Origin: Chrysogorgia sp. JL179-B06
Lineage: Eukaryota; Cnidaria; Anthozoa; Scleralcyonacea; Chrysogorgiidae
DNA length: 64,000 nt
Reading direction: 5' to 3'
Assembly: GCA_035772405.1 (NCBI GenBank)
Contig: JAYKKM010000204.1
Location: 733,501 to 797,500, forward strand
In this document: positions 31,825 to 40,584 of the stretch, piece after piece
How the letters are laid out: each line of letters begins with the position of its first letter
Position numbering within the stretch: the first letter of the stretch is position 1
Position numbers and translations under genes: made by a program
Notes under the pieces: generated by a model
The model's database searches: none
The model's input: only the letters and a program-made list of their open reading frames with translations
Told to the model about the DNA's origin: nothing

Positions 31825-32778
31825 ATGAGTCTAAGTTATGGATTTGAGGACAGAGACTACGAGAGTGACAAAATATTAAGAAGAGCGAAGAGACATCTAG
31901 ACAGTGACCCTAAGTTAAGCGTTAGCGGTGGGAGGATGTCTGGGAATATAGATATGGCGTTCAGGGCACTCAAAAACGTAGCAGATCCAGAAGACGATTG
32001 GGATGCTATCAATAAAAAAGTGTTGGAGTCTGTATACTTATCGCAATACTTTAGAACGCAGTCCTATAACGTTGTATTTGATTTTAACGTCACAAACCAT
32101 GCTGTGAGTATGGTGGAGTACCACAGTGGAACAAATAAAGTGAAAACCATTAGAGATAAAACAAACATGTTAGTACAATACGACCCAACGTATGGTCCTA
32201 TTATTGGTGTTAACAATGGTCATAGCTTCCTATCCCCCGAGCTAACTCCAATTCCGTTTGAAGCTGGAGTGCATTTTAACTGTCCACGTATGCAATACTG
32301 TGACATATCCGTTTTTATGGTAGTGAGGTTAGTCACGAGGGTTTCTACGATAGATTGGGAGGCAATTATCTCAAACGATGATGGATCGTGGGACAAATAC
32401 ATAGGATACAAAGGAGGCGAAAACGATAAATTATCATATGGTGGTGGCTCTCCAGCAAAGGAGTATACGTGTACAATCCCAAATAACGTCGACATCACCA
32501 AGAGACATATGATATCAATACATTGGCGGATGGGTAACTCCTACGTTAAGGTGAACAACATAAGATCAACAGACTCAGACTTCACAGCTAATCATGAAGA
32601 GATAGGGTCTCCTTACGTAACGATCTTTGGAGTGTATCGACCAAAAATACCACTCGCACCGTATAAGTACCTGTCTTTGATAGAGTTCTACGGTGTGAGG
32701 GTTGTCTCTGGCTATATGACGAGCCGAGACATAATATTAGTTGGTAGAGATATGATGAAGGAATATGATGTGAGCTAA
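31825..32778 (+). CDS. tail-fibre-like protein with lectin-like C-terminus
   Basis: About 317 residues from the ATG at 31825, which I prefer to the ATG at 31810 because a TATAGCATA box sits directly before it. Residues about 35-65 (GGRMSGNIDMAFRALKNVADP...AINKKVLE) match the repeated fibre-neck motif common in phage tail fibres and Polinton fibre-like proteins. The rest is beta-rich and resembles a concanavalin A/LamG-type sandwich (residues about 95-300). A receptor- or surface-binding spike role is inferred. It is the first recognisable gene of the right half, and the next gene starts 6 bp downstream. Confidence 0.65.
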   Translation: MSLSYGFEDRDYESDKILRRAKRHLDSDPKLSVSGGRMSGNIDMAFRALKNVADPEDDWDAINKKVLESVYLSQYFRTQSYNVVFDFNVTNHAVSMVEYHSGTNKVKTIRDKTNMLVQYDPTYGPIIGVNNGHSFLSPELTPIPFEAGVHFNCPRMQYCDISVFMVVRLVTRVSTIDWEAIISNDDGSWDKYIGYKGGENDKLSYGGGSPAKEYTCTIPNNVDITKRHMISIHWRMGNSYVKVNNIRSTDSDFTANHEEIGSPYVTIFGVYRPKIPLAPYKYLSLIEFYGVRVVSGYMTSRDIILVGRDMMKEYDVS

Positions 32779-32783
32779 GATAT

Positions 32784-33296
32784 ATGAGGAAGAAGTCAGT
32801 TGTTGTTTTCAATCACATATCAAAGGATATGTCAGAGGAAGAGGTGCTAGAGCTCAAACGCTTGTACGCGTACTACCACAAACTAGAAGCCTGTTACAAA
32901 TGGAAATACAAGAGGTTGAAGAAAGTTAAACTATCGTTAAACATGACTAGCATAGGGTTAACGACAGTAGGGAGTGTAGCTGGATCGATAACCGCTAACC
33001 CTCTAATCATTGCTTGTATTAGTGGTCCTGGTGTGATCATCCAAGGTTACTTGGCTAAATCCAATCTGACGAGTAGAGTGGAGCATTGCAAGTTTGCGCA
33101 CACTAGCTACAAAAAGATATTGACACAACTAAGATCGTATCTTAGAGGTCTTCCTTACAACGAGTCAATGTTTCTCTCAGACGTTAAAGTGTTGGACGAT
33201 AATGTGACTGACTTATGCCCACCAATCAATGGAATGGTGAAAAGGTACAATAAAATATACGAGACACAAGCGGAGTCCGATTCCGACCTCCTTTAA
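32784..33296 (+). CDS. conserved Polinton membrane protein
   Basis: The 170-residue protein has a basic helical N-terminal part (CYKWKYKRLKKVKLS), then two hydrophobic segments at about residues 50-70 and 73-90 (NPLIIACISGPGVIIQGYLA), then a helical C-terminal domain (LRSYLRG, VLDDNVTDLCPPIN). From memory this small family is frequent in invertebrate Polintons. The hairpin-like pair of membrane segments suggests membrane insertion or pore formation, but no role is established. The ATG is preceded by GATAT. Confidence 0.6.
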   Translation: MRKKSVVVFNHISKDMSEEEVLELKRLYAYYHKLEACYKWKYKRLKKVKLSLNMTSIGLTTVGSVAGSITANPLIIACISGPGVIIQGYLAKSNLTSRVEHCKFAHTSYKKILTQLRSYLRGLPYNESMFLSDVKVLDDNVTDLCPPINGMVKRYNKIYETQAESDSDLL

Positions 33297-33385
33297 ACAC
33301 AGGTCTACACGTAAGAACCAGTGATGTGTCAGTCGACAAGTTCCAAGAGTAGGTGCTCATAAGTATCACCAATTAGGAGTTTGTT

Positions 33386-33417
33386 CTGACCAACCCCTCG
33401 TTTTGGGGGTTGGTCAG
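33386..33417 (+). terminator. intergenic GC-rich hairpin
   Basis: CTGACCAACCCC and its perfect inverse around a 7-nt loop containing TTTT, in the only long gap (about 200 bp) between right-half genes. It may end upstream transcripts or define RNA 3' ends. That function is inferred from position and shape only. Confidence 0.45.
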
Positions 33418-33503
33418 ATCGTGTGTTTGTGCTATTAAGTGGTTACTCTCTTAATATGACTGCTATTTAAACACAAAATAAAACGTGTGGTATATTATAG
33501 GTG

Positions 33504-34307
33504 ATGAGTATCACTAAAATATTTAGAAATAATGACATGTCTGTCACGACTATCAAAGATGGAGACAATATTTGGTTCTATGGAAAAGAAGTCGCTAAGG
33601 CATTAGGGTATAAAAACACGAAGTGGGCTATCAGCGTACACGTTGACGATACATATAAGGTCAAACGAGAGGTGTTTGAAGGGGGGCGCGAATCACGCCC
33701 CCCTTTAAACTTACAACCAAACACGATACTCATATCGGAGCCAGGAGTTTACTCTCTAGTCTTCTCATCGAAACTCGAGTCAGCCAAGAAGTTTCAAAAC
33801 TGGGTGTTCTCAGAAGTCCTACCATCTATTAGAAAGACAGGTGTTTACACGCAACATAACCAACTGTCAATCATGAATGAGACAGATTTACACTACGACA
33901 TTGTGAAGTACATTAGAGAGTACCATCCAACAATAGTCATCCCAGGGTTGGGTGAGTACCAAGACACATCTACTAAAAGAATAGACGGATGGAAGAAAGG
34001 TTACAGTGGTGGGCAACCAGACTTGATAGTTCCACAACTACACAAGAGATACAATGGTTTTGCTATAGAGTTCAAAACACCGAAAGGTAATGGGGTTATT
34101 AGGAATAACCAGTTGAGGGTATTAAGGAGACTAAGATCACAAGGGTACAACACGTTACTATCCTCAGACCAACATGAGATAATACATTTCATAGAGACAT
34201 ATATGATAGACTCTAGAGTTCTGTGTGAGTACTGCAATAGGAGATTTAAGAGTGAAACCACACTGTCTAATCATCAAAGATATTTTCATCGAATACTCTA
34301 TCTGTGA
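33504..34307 (+). CDS. BRO-N plus nuclease plus zinc-finger protein
   Basis: About 267 residues from the ATG at 33504; the frame opens one codon earlier with GTG. Residues 1-115 form a BRO-N DNA-binding domain (WFYGKEVAKALGY, SEPGVYSLVFSSKL, FQNWVFSEVLPSIRKTG). Residues about 125-235 look like a VRR-NUC/PD-(D/E)XK nuclease: GQPDLIVP then FAIEFKTPKGNG, followed by a Q-x3-LRRLRSQGY helix. Residues about 240-262 form a C2H2-like finger (CEYCNRRF...SNHQRYFH). The combination suggests a sequence-specific DNA nuclease for replication, resolution or host DNA attack. A TATATTATA box ends 4 bp before the ATG. The ORF is intact. Confidence 0.8.
   Translation: MSITKIFRNNDMSVTTIKDGDNIWFYGKEVAKALGYKNTKWAISVHVDDTYKVKREVFEGGRESRPPLNLQPNTILISEPGVYSLVFSSKLESAKKFQNWVFSEVLPSIRKTGVYTQHNQLSIMNETDLHYDIVKYIREYHPTIVIPGLGEYQDTSTKRIDGWKKGYSGGQPDLIVPQLHKRYNGFAIEFKTPKGNGVIRNNQLRVLRRLRSQGYNTLLSSDQHEIIHFIETYMIDSRVLCEYCNRRFKSETTLSNHQRYFHRILYL
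33679..33705 (+). repeat. GC-rich hairpin inside the BRO-N coding region
   Basis: AAGGGGGGCG and its perfect inverse CGCCCCCCTT around a 7-nt loop, in frame within an AT-rich gene. It encodes a short GGRESRPP loop. Confidence 0.7.
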
Positions 34308-34364
34308 GACGACCTGTGAAATGACTGTGAGGTCATCTGTAACAAGACACCACGTATAATATAG

Positions 34365-34664
34365 ATGACTGACAGCGAGTCTGTACCTATTATAACGTCG
34401 ACAACAAGGGTTAAAGACCCTAAGAGAGTAGAGGCAGGCAAACGCTTGGCTGCTATATCAAAAGCAGCCAAGGAGAGGAAGATGAGAGATAGAGTCATAA
34501 GTGAGGACGATAGTTTTAACTACGGATACATCATAGGTACTATAGGAGTGGTAATAGCCGCTGGTTCACTATATTACACGATTAGTCAAGACAAACAAGT
34601 AGTAACCGAAGAGCCTAAGACCGTCGTTATAAAACCACCACGTAAACTCGACAGCTTCGATTAA
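34365..34664 (+). CDS. small single-pass membrane protein
   Basis: 99 residues: a basic helical N-terminal half with a DPKRVEAGKRLAAISKAAKERK-type tract shared, from memory, by other invertebrate Polintons; one transmembrane segment at about residues 52-72 (GTIGVVIAAGSLYYTI); and a short polar tail. The ATG follows GTATAATATAG at once. It is the first of a run of small rightward genes spaced 15-50 bp apart. A virion-membrane role is possible but unproven. Confidence 0.65.
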   Translation: MTDSESVPIITSTTRVKDPKRVEAGKRLAAISKAAKERKMRDRVISEDDSFNYGYIIGTIGVVIAAGSLYYTISQDKQVVTEEPKTVVIKPPRKLDSFD

Positions 34665-34681
34665 AACATGTCGTATAATAT

Positions 34682-34915
34682 ATGGCATCAATAGACAGAA
34701 AAGAACTGATGAACGAGCTATACGACGCAGCCCTTGTGACTGCTGGAGCCGTAGCCGTGTCCATGGCATCAAAGAAAGTACTAAAAGAACCGTTAGGCAC
34801 TCCTGAATCAGTGAAGGGCACCCTCAAGTTAGCGACTGCTGTAGGCGTTTCAACGCTACTCGTTAAGTGGGCGCAGAGCAAGAAATACTTACCTATTGAC
34901 CCGTTCTCAAAATAA
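34682..34915 (+). CDS. small hydrophobic Polinton protein
   Basis: 77 residues with two weakly hydrophobic alanine/valine-rich helices (about 17-33 and 47-62) and a conserved-looking LPIDPF tail. Similar small proteins occur, from memory, in other invertebrate Polintons. GTATAATAT directly abuts the ATG. Function unknown. Confidence 0.6.
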   Translation: MASIDRKELMNELYDAALVTAGAVAVSMASKKVLKEPLGTPESVKGTLKLATAVGVSTLLVKWAQSKKYLPIDPFSK

Positions 34916-34931
34916 TCTAACGTAATACATA

Positions 34932-35303
34932 ATGGCTAGTGTGATAGCAGGTGGTTTATTCAACGCTATAGCATTCGCAGGAGCTGGATTTATATTCAGC
35001 AAGCTAAACCATACAGGCTACGAGACAGAGATAAAGAGACACAACAAAGCATTGGAAAGTCTTGCAAGAGCGAAAGAAAACTTCTACGAGAACGAGATTC
35101 GTCAGAGAGACAAAGTCCAGGAATTAAGACAACAGTTGTCAGATGCTAACGCAGACATAAACGACACGAACCACGCTCTGGACCAACTAAGACAAGTACT
35201 GACGATACAGTATGATGGGAAGACATTTAGTAAAGAGCCTGAGTTGTCAGACTATTACAAACCCTCGGACGAGATGAAAGAATACCAAACGGTATTCGTT
35301 TGA
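34932..35303 (+). CDS. small protein, membrane anchor plus coiled coil
   Basis: 123 residues: an N-terminal hydrophobic segment (residues 2-23), then a long heptad-like helix (about 35-92; ESLARAKENFYENEI...VQELRQQLSDAN) and a short tail. The layout suggests a membrane-anchored coiled-coil, perhaps a virion spacer. AATACATA precedes the ATG. A similar family is, from memory, common in Polintons. Confidence 0.6.
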   Translation: MASVIAGGLFNAIAFAGAGFIFSKLNHTGYETEIKRHNKALESLARAKENFYENEIRQRDKVQELRQQLSDANADINDTNHALDQLRQVLTIQYDGKTFSKEPELSDYYKPSDEMKEYQTVFV

Positions 35304-35350
35304 GTTGTTGGACTACCTTTAGGTTACTTAATATATAGAGTGTTATAGAA

Positions 35351-35542
35351 ATGAGCACTAAAACTTTGAAGGAGATGGCTATGGAATTTGATAAAAACCG
35401 TAACTTGACAGAGACACTCTCTTACCAAACTCGTCAGATAGAAGAGTTGGAACAACTACTATCAGACGCTCTAAAACAGGTCACAACAATAAAGTATGAG
35501 TGGGAGATACTAACCGACAACCACGAAGTTACTACACTATAG
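35351..35542 (+). CDS. small helical protein
   Basis: 63 residues, largely helical with a leucine/glutamate-rich middle resembling the coiled coil of the preceding gene (IEELEQLLSDALKQV). It could be a truncated duplicate of it. A TATATAG...TTATAGAA leader at about 35330-35350 supports it as real. Confidence 0.5.
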   Translation: MSTKTLKEMAMEFDKNRNLTETLSYQTRQIEELEQLLSDALKQVTTIKYEWEILTDNHEVTTL

Positions 35543-35572
35543 TCTAAAGATATATATAGTATACTAACTTAG

Positions 35573-36194
35573 ATGGTTGACGAACGTACAATGAGAATAT
35601 TCTATGCTGGGTATACATTGGATGAGATTGATACATCAAAAAAGTGGAGTGGTACTACATTAGGGTACACATTGGACGAGATCAAGAACGGAAGGACGCA
35701 ACACCAAAAAAGTGGTACGACACCACATACTGTTACGAGTGTAATAACCACAGAACCCAAATCGAAGATGGTGTATTTAGTTGTAACAAGTGTGGAGAGA
35801 CTACCTACGGACGCGTGAGAAACTTTGTACCTAACATTTGGATGTACAAGAAATCGGCTCATAGTTATAGTAAGTGGCTAGATAGAATGTTGACTGGACT
35901 AGTTAACGAGAGTGACATACCAACAGTTGTCAGTGATTTTATAGAGATAATATGGTCTCTTAAAAGAAACAAACTGATTGTCAAGAACATATCGAAATAT
36001 ATTTTCTATGTCATAAGAATATGCTCTAGAAGAGGTATAGAGTTGAGAGGTAGTCTTAACGACCTCAAACCTGGTAAGGTTAAGGTACGATTCGAGTATA
36101 ACCTGTATAGTGTAGTATACAAGGATCTAGGTTGGGATGGGAGAGGAGATCCATACTACAACGAGTGGATAAATAAAATATATGGTAATATATA
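35573..36194 (+). pseudogene. VLTF3-like late transcription factor, start region shifted
   Basis: The main frame (to 36195) encodes a zinc ribbon (CYECNNH...CNKCG) followed by YKKSAHSYSKWLDRML...DIPTVV, the pattern of the poxvirus-type late transcription factor VLTF3 family found in Polintons, adintoviruses and large DNA viruses. It would activate late genes. The well-placed ATG at 35573, behind TATATATAGTATAC, opens a different frame that runs only to about 35818. A nearby imperfect local duplication (GGGTATACATTGGATGAGAT / GGGTACACATTGGACGAGAT) probably caused the shift. The main frame itself begins at a GTG (35644). The gene is either broken at its 5' end or needs frameshifting. Confidence 0.65.
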
Positions 36195-36374
36195 ATGGCA
36201 AGACCAAAAATTTACCAAACCAAAGAAGAAGCTTTGATAGCATCCAGAGCTCAAACCAAAGAGTGGATGAGAACTCATAAGTGGGTGTGTGAGACGTGTG
36301 ATCGGTCATACCACGTGACCTCTAAATATAAACACATCAAGACTAAAAAACATTTTAGAAATTTAAACAGCTAG
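36195..36374 (+). CDS. small zinc-finger protein
   Basis: A 59-residue protein ending WVCETCDRSYHVTSKYKHIKTKKH..., with the C-x2-C...H-x5-H spacing of a C2H2-like finger at about residues 32-53. It starts right after TAATATATA and abuts the VLTF3-like frame. Its TAG stop interlocks with the polymerase stop on the other strand through one CTAG palindrome (36371-36374). Likely a small DNA- or RNA-binding regulator; role unknown. Confidence 0.6.
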   Translation: MARPKIYQTKEEALIASRAQTKEWMRTHKWVCETCDRSYHVTSKYKHIKTKKHFRNLNS

Positions 36375-37954
36375 TTCTGGACTATTTTGTAATGTCCATA
36401 CGCATAGCTAGATACACCGTCTGGTAGTATATGTCGCTTGTCGTCAAAGCAACTTAAGGATATCTTATTTATTTCATAGCTTCCTAGTTGGTGGCTCTTG
36501 CTGCGAATAGTTTTAATTATGTGAGACATTTGCTCACCATTTGTCAGGACACTTTTATAGTTGTCGTGTCTTATATTATTTCTAATGGTACTCTTCTTGA
36601 TACCTTTAGCAGTCTTCCCACCTTTTCCATCCTCTTTTATGTAGCTATACATTTTCGACCTTAAACCAACGAACTCAACGATGGGAACTCCTAATGTCTC
36701 ATCCTTCATTTTACCAATAACCTTCTTGTTAGTTGGGTCGAAGTAAGGAGATGACTTATCATATCCACTAAAGTCAAACACTTCTTTGTTAGCGTACATA
36801 TCTTTGTACACATCCTCCGTCTTGATCTCGTACATTAGACTATCTGTGAATAGTAGTTTGGCTTTGTTGCCATACTCCTTTTTGATGTTATTGTAGTGGA
36901 AGTCGTACATCAATGTCTTTGATAGGTCTAGAATACACATACCTACGTATGCTGGTCTATTTAGAGTTAGTATCTCTTTGATCTTGTGAACTGCTACCAA
37001 GTTATTGTCAAATATCTTACTGCTCACAAAGGTTGGTTTTGACGTTAGTTTCTTCAGTTTTTCCTTGTCTGTTACTAACTCCACGTTCACACGCTTTCGT
37101 AGATTCTCCATAGTCTTTCCGAATACACTATTATTCATGAGCTTGAAGAAATCCTTCTCAAAGTCGTTCTTCGCTTGGGTCCTCTTGTCTGTATTAAAGT
37201 CGATATATTGCTTGAGCCATGGTGACTGATCGAACTGAAGTACTCTATGTATCTTCTTAACCTTCATTCCCAAACTCTTGTATAATTGTAGGTTTCTATA
37301 GTGAACGACGTACTTAGTCTTATCGTTTAGGTTAGGTATAAGTTTTGCAACCTCTCCTACAGATATCTTGAACTTGTTTTGGATTGTCTTACAATAGTTT
37401 GACAACATATCACTACTTACTTTCATCCTCTCAGGGGCTAAAGGATAGTCGTTGTGAAGATTGTGCAACTCCTCTGGATACTCTAAATCAACCTCAAGTA
37501 TCAACCCCTTGTCTGATTCGTTGTTATATTTGTCTAGATTGTTGATGTCAAAACCCTCGACCCACTCAAATCCACCAGTTGGTAGATACTGACACATAGC
37601 CCAACCGTAAAGGTTATTCGCATCTAGGTATACGATGTGTTTCGATGGTTTACTACTATCATACCCCTTCATGTATTTGTTATTAGCTTCTCCGTGCCTA
37701 TGTGTTATGCAGGATACACCACCCCGCATTCCTTTCTCGATAAACTGAAACATATCAATGTTAGTCATCAACTTTAGTTCCACTCCTGTCATCTTTAGAG
37801 TAGCGTCCCACGATAGTCCAGGTGATGTGAAGTAATGACAAGGATCTAACTGGTAGTACTGTTTACACGTTCTTCTAAAGTTCTCGAACACGTCAGCCAG
37901 TAGTAACACGTCAGACTTTAGGTATAGGTCGTTTCCACACCCATTGTCTTCCAC
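36371..37954 (-). pseudogene. protein-primed DNA polymerase B, C-terminal part
   Basis: The 527-residue frame carries the third exonuclease motif (YLKSDVLLLADVF), polymerase motif A (YLDANNLYGWAM, about residue 113), motif B (NNSVFGKTMENL, about 278) and motif C at about 370. The expected DTDS of motif C is reduced to FTDSLMYEI, two residues short, which removes the first catalytic aspartate position. The missing six bases look like loss of one unit from an ACAGAT-type duplication (about 36834-36858). The frame is also separated from the N-terminal part by a shift near 37918-37954. Together these make the polymerase inactive. Confidence 0.85.
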
Positions 37955-40584
37955 ACTTCTTGAGCGTGCTCGTAGTCTGTGTCTGACACATGCTCGTCGT
38001 TTAGGATGCTGTAGAAACTCTCCTTTGATGGCAACTCAAGTTCGTTAAACTTATCGAAACTATCCATATAGTCATATGGGTACACACCTTTTCGCGACAC
38101 CAACTCTAGCTCCTCGCCTTGAAATAGTTCAGACGTATACGTGAGACATTCCTTTGGTAGGTTGCTCACCAGGTTGGCTAGACTAGAGCTCATGAATTGG
38201 AAACTATCTAGAAACACTAGATGTTTACCTAACATGAATGCCATATATTTCTCCATATTATTTGGTATGACGTTGATTTTCTGACCTATCTTGCCTATCT
38301 CTTGCATTATGAAGTGACTATCGTACCCTCTTAGATTATGGAATATGACAGGTATCTTATCAGTCAGTCTATAATTCCTATTACATAACTGATGTGCCGA
38401 ACCTCTATACTTACCAGTGACATGACAATGATCTCTAACTCTCACTTGTCCCCTTTTGTATTCTATATCACAAATATGACATTTAGTCGCTTCCTTGAAG
38501 TTAACCTTGTCAGCTATGGTCATCACCATGTCCTTATTAAAATGCTCCTTTCTGACTTTCTTGCAGTATTTAACCTCCTCTAGCATCTTTTTCATGAACT
38601 TCCTAACTGCGTTCTTACCTCGAAACATCTCTACTGGTTTACTATATTTATCATCGTAACAGCATACTACTTTGTACCCATACCCACAGTCCGTGTGTCT
38701 TTGGTACTCACTAGTGTACGATCCTGTAAGTGGTGTCACGTTGTCGACCTTCTCTGTGATAGCCTCGAAGTCTGCGTATATCACGAATGGTACCTCTAAT
38801 TGTTTGTGATAATTTACGTACTCAAGAGTACTGTCTTCTTCAGCTGGCATCTTGATCGCTTGCTTACCATTTACCACCATACAAACCTCCCTATGATTCT
38901 CTAGAATCTCATTGGTAGTAAAACAATGAAGACAGTACCTACAGAAATTCTTACGACACTTGTGATTAGACTGACCACACATAAACCTACCAAAGTCTTT
39001 GATGTACACGTAATGTCGTTTAACACCATTCGTTATTAGCAGCAGGTCCATATGATCCTCACACTTCTCCTCAGAAACGTAAATAGGGAATGGCTGCTTG
39101 TCCTCATACCCAAACACGCTGATGCTAATATCATTCTGCCTCTCAATCTTTTTGTACTGTTTCGTATCCACTGGAAATCTCACTCCTTCATAATTGACAG
39201 AACCTACGTTCTTCTTATGCTTCGACACTCTCTGCGGATCCTTTCCCACAGGACATTTGTGCAACACGTGACACCACATGAAACACTTATCATCTTCATT
39301 CTTTATATTAATCAAACCTTTCGACGCGTTCCTCAACTCTTCCGGTAGCTCAATATAACTCGATCCTTTAAGAGGTATATACACTACCACATTAATATAG
39401 TGGTCAACAACACTGTCTACAACCCACCCAGACCCTTCTGACAACCATACAGCTATACGATTTACTGACAACCATACAGCTATACGATTTACTATCTCCT
39501 CACTAGCTTGCTTCGTAGTCTCACTAATATCAATACTACTAACCACTGTTTTGATCACACTATTGAAGAAGGCTGTTTTAAACACAGACTCTCCGTCACC
39601 AATTTGTTTCTCTAGAGTCACTTTCAATGTCTCAGAAAACTTTAAACCTTTCAGTCTCTCTAACTCTTTCTGTAAAGCCGAGCCTACTACTCCTCTAGTC
39701 TTGACTAGTTGTTTTAGTGGATCCTTATTGTCGACCACCTCAACACTATACGACTTGGTGTACCCTTTGAGAGCAACTCTCCTTTGTACTACAGTAGGAC
39801 GCGTCTTAGCAATAAGGTTAGTGATTCTCTCATACTCTTTGTCTGAGACCTCCTGACTTAATCGTGACCTCTTAACATATCGTCTAAGATCACGTCTAGC
39901 CTCTCGAATCTTTCTGACCTCCCTAACTCTGGTGACTCTATTAATAACGCCCTCTCTAGATACCTTTCTAATAAGGTCCATCCACTTATACCCCAATGCT
40001 TTAGCGTCAGCTAGATAGCCAGACATCCTCTCTAGAAAACTCATCTTAATATTAGGCATAACTAAGTCACCAGAACCTATAGCAGGATCACGTGCACCAC
40101 CGCTCGATAGTGTACCACTACGAGCAACATTACCATCCATAATAGAGTTACGTTTACTCTCAGACATTTTCACACGAGTCGTTTTATTATTTAATATAGC
40201 TAAGTCCTTAGACCTTTTCGAACCACGAGCCCCACTCGACTCATGACCTGAAATAAAGTTCATATCAGGATCACGTGTAACACCACTTGACATAGTCTTA
40301 TTACGAGTGACATCCTCACCAGCAGCAGCCCCACGTCTAGACACCTCACTCTGTAGCCTACTAGCTGACACATGTCTCATAGGCTTCAAACCATGCGACA
40401 CATCGCCTATTAGTAGTCTCGCAAGTGGGGCTAACGGCGAACTTTTTCCATTTGAATGTCTCAACTTCTCTGGAGAACCAAGCACTTTTTCTGTTTTTGG
40501 ATTCCACATATTTACTCGAAAGTTATATGTGGAATCCAAAAACGAAAAAAGTGCTACGTTCTCCAGAGAAAAAAGTTGAGACAT
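37918..40584 (-). pseudogene. protein-primed DNA polymerase B, N-terminal and exonuclease part
   Basis: The 888-residue frame has a long basic N-terminal region (about 1-400), a Cys/His-rich segment (GQSNHKCRKNFCRYCLHCF, then CHICDIEY...RDHCH, an endonuclease-VII-like finger) and proofreading motifs ExoI (YADFEA, about residue 603) and ExoII (FHNLRGYDSHF, about 751). It then runs out of frame before ExoIII. Intact Polinton polymerases carry both parts in one chain and replicate the element from its ends with a protein primer. The first 55 or so codons lie inside the right terminal hairpin, so the real start is uncertain; an internal ATG (about residue 26) is possible. Confidence 0.85.
39439..39492 (-). 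repeat. 27-bp tandem duplication in the polymerase gene
   Basis: Two perfect head-to-tail copies of 27 bp starting TGACAACCATACAGC. They keep frame and duplicate a nine-residue segment (RIAVWLSVN-type). This looks like a recent slippage event. Confidence 0.9.
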
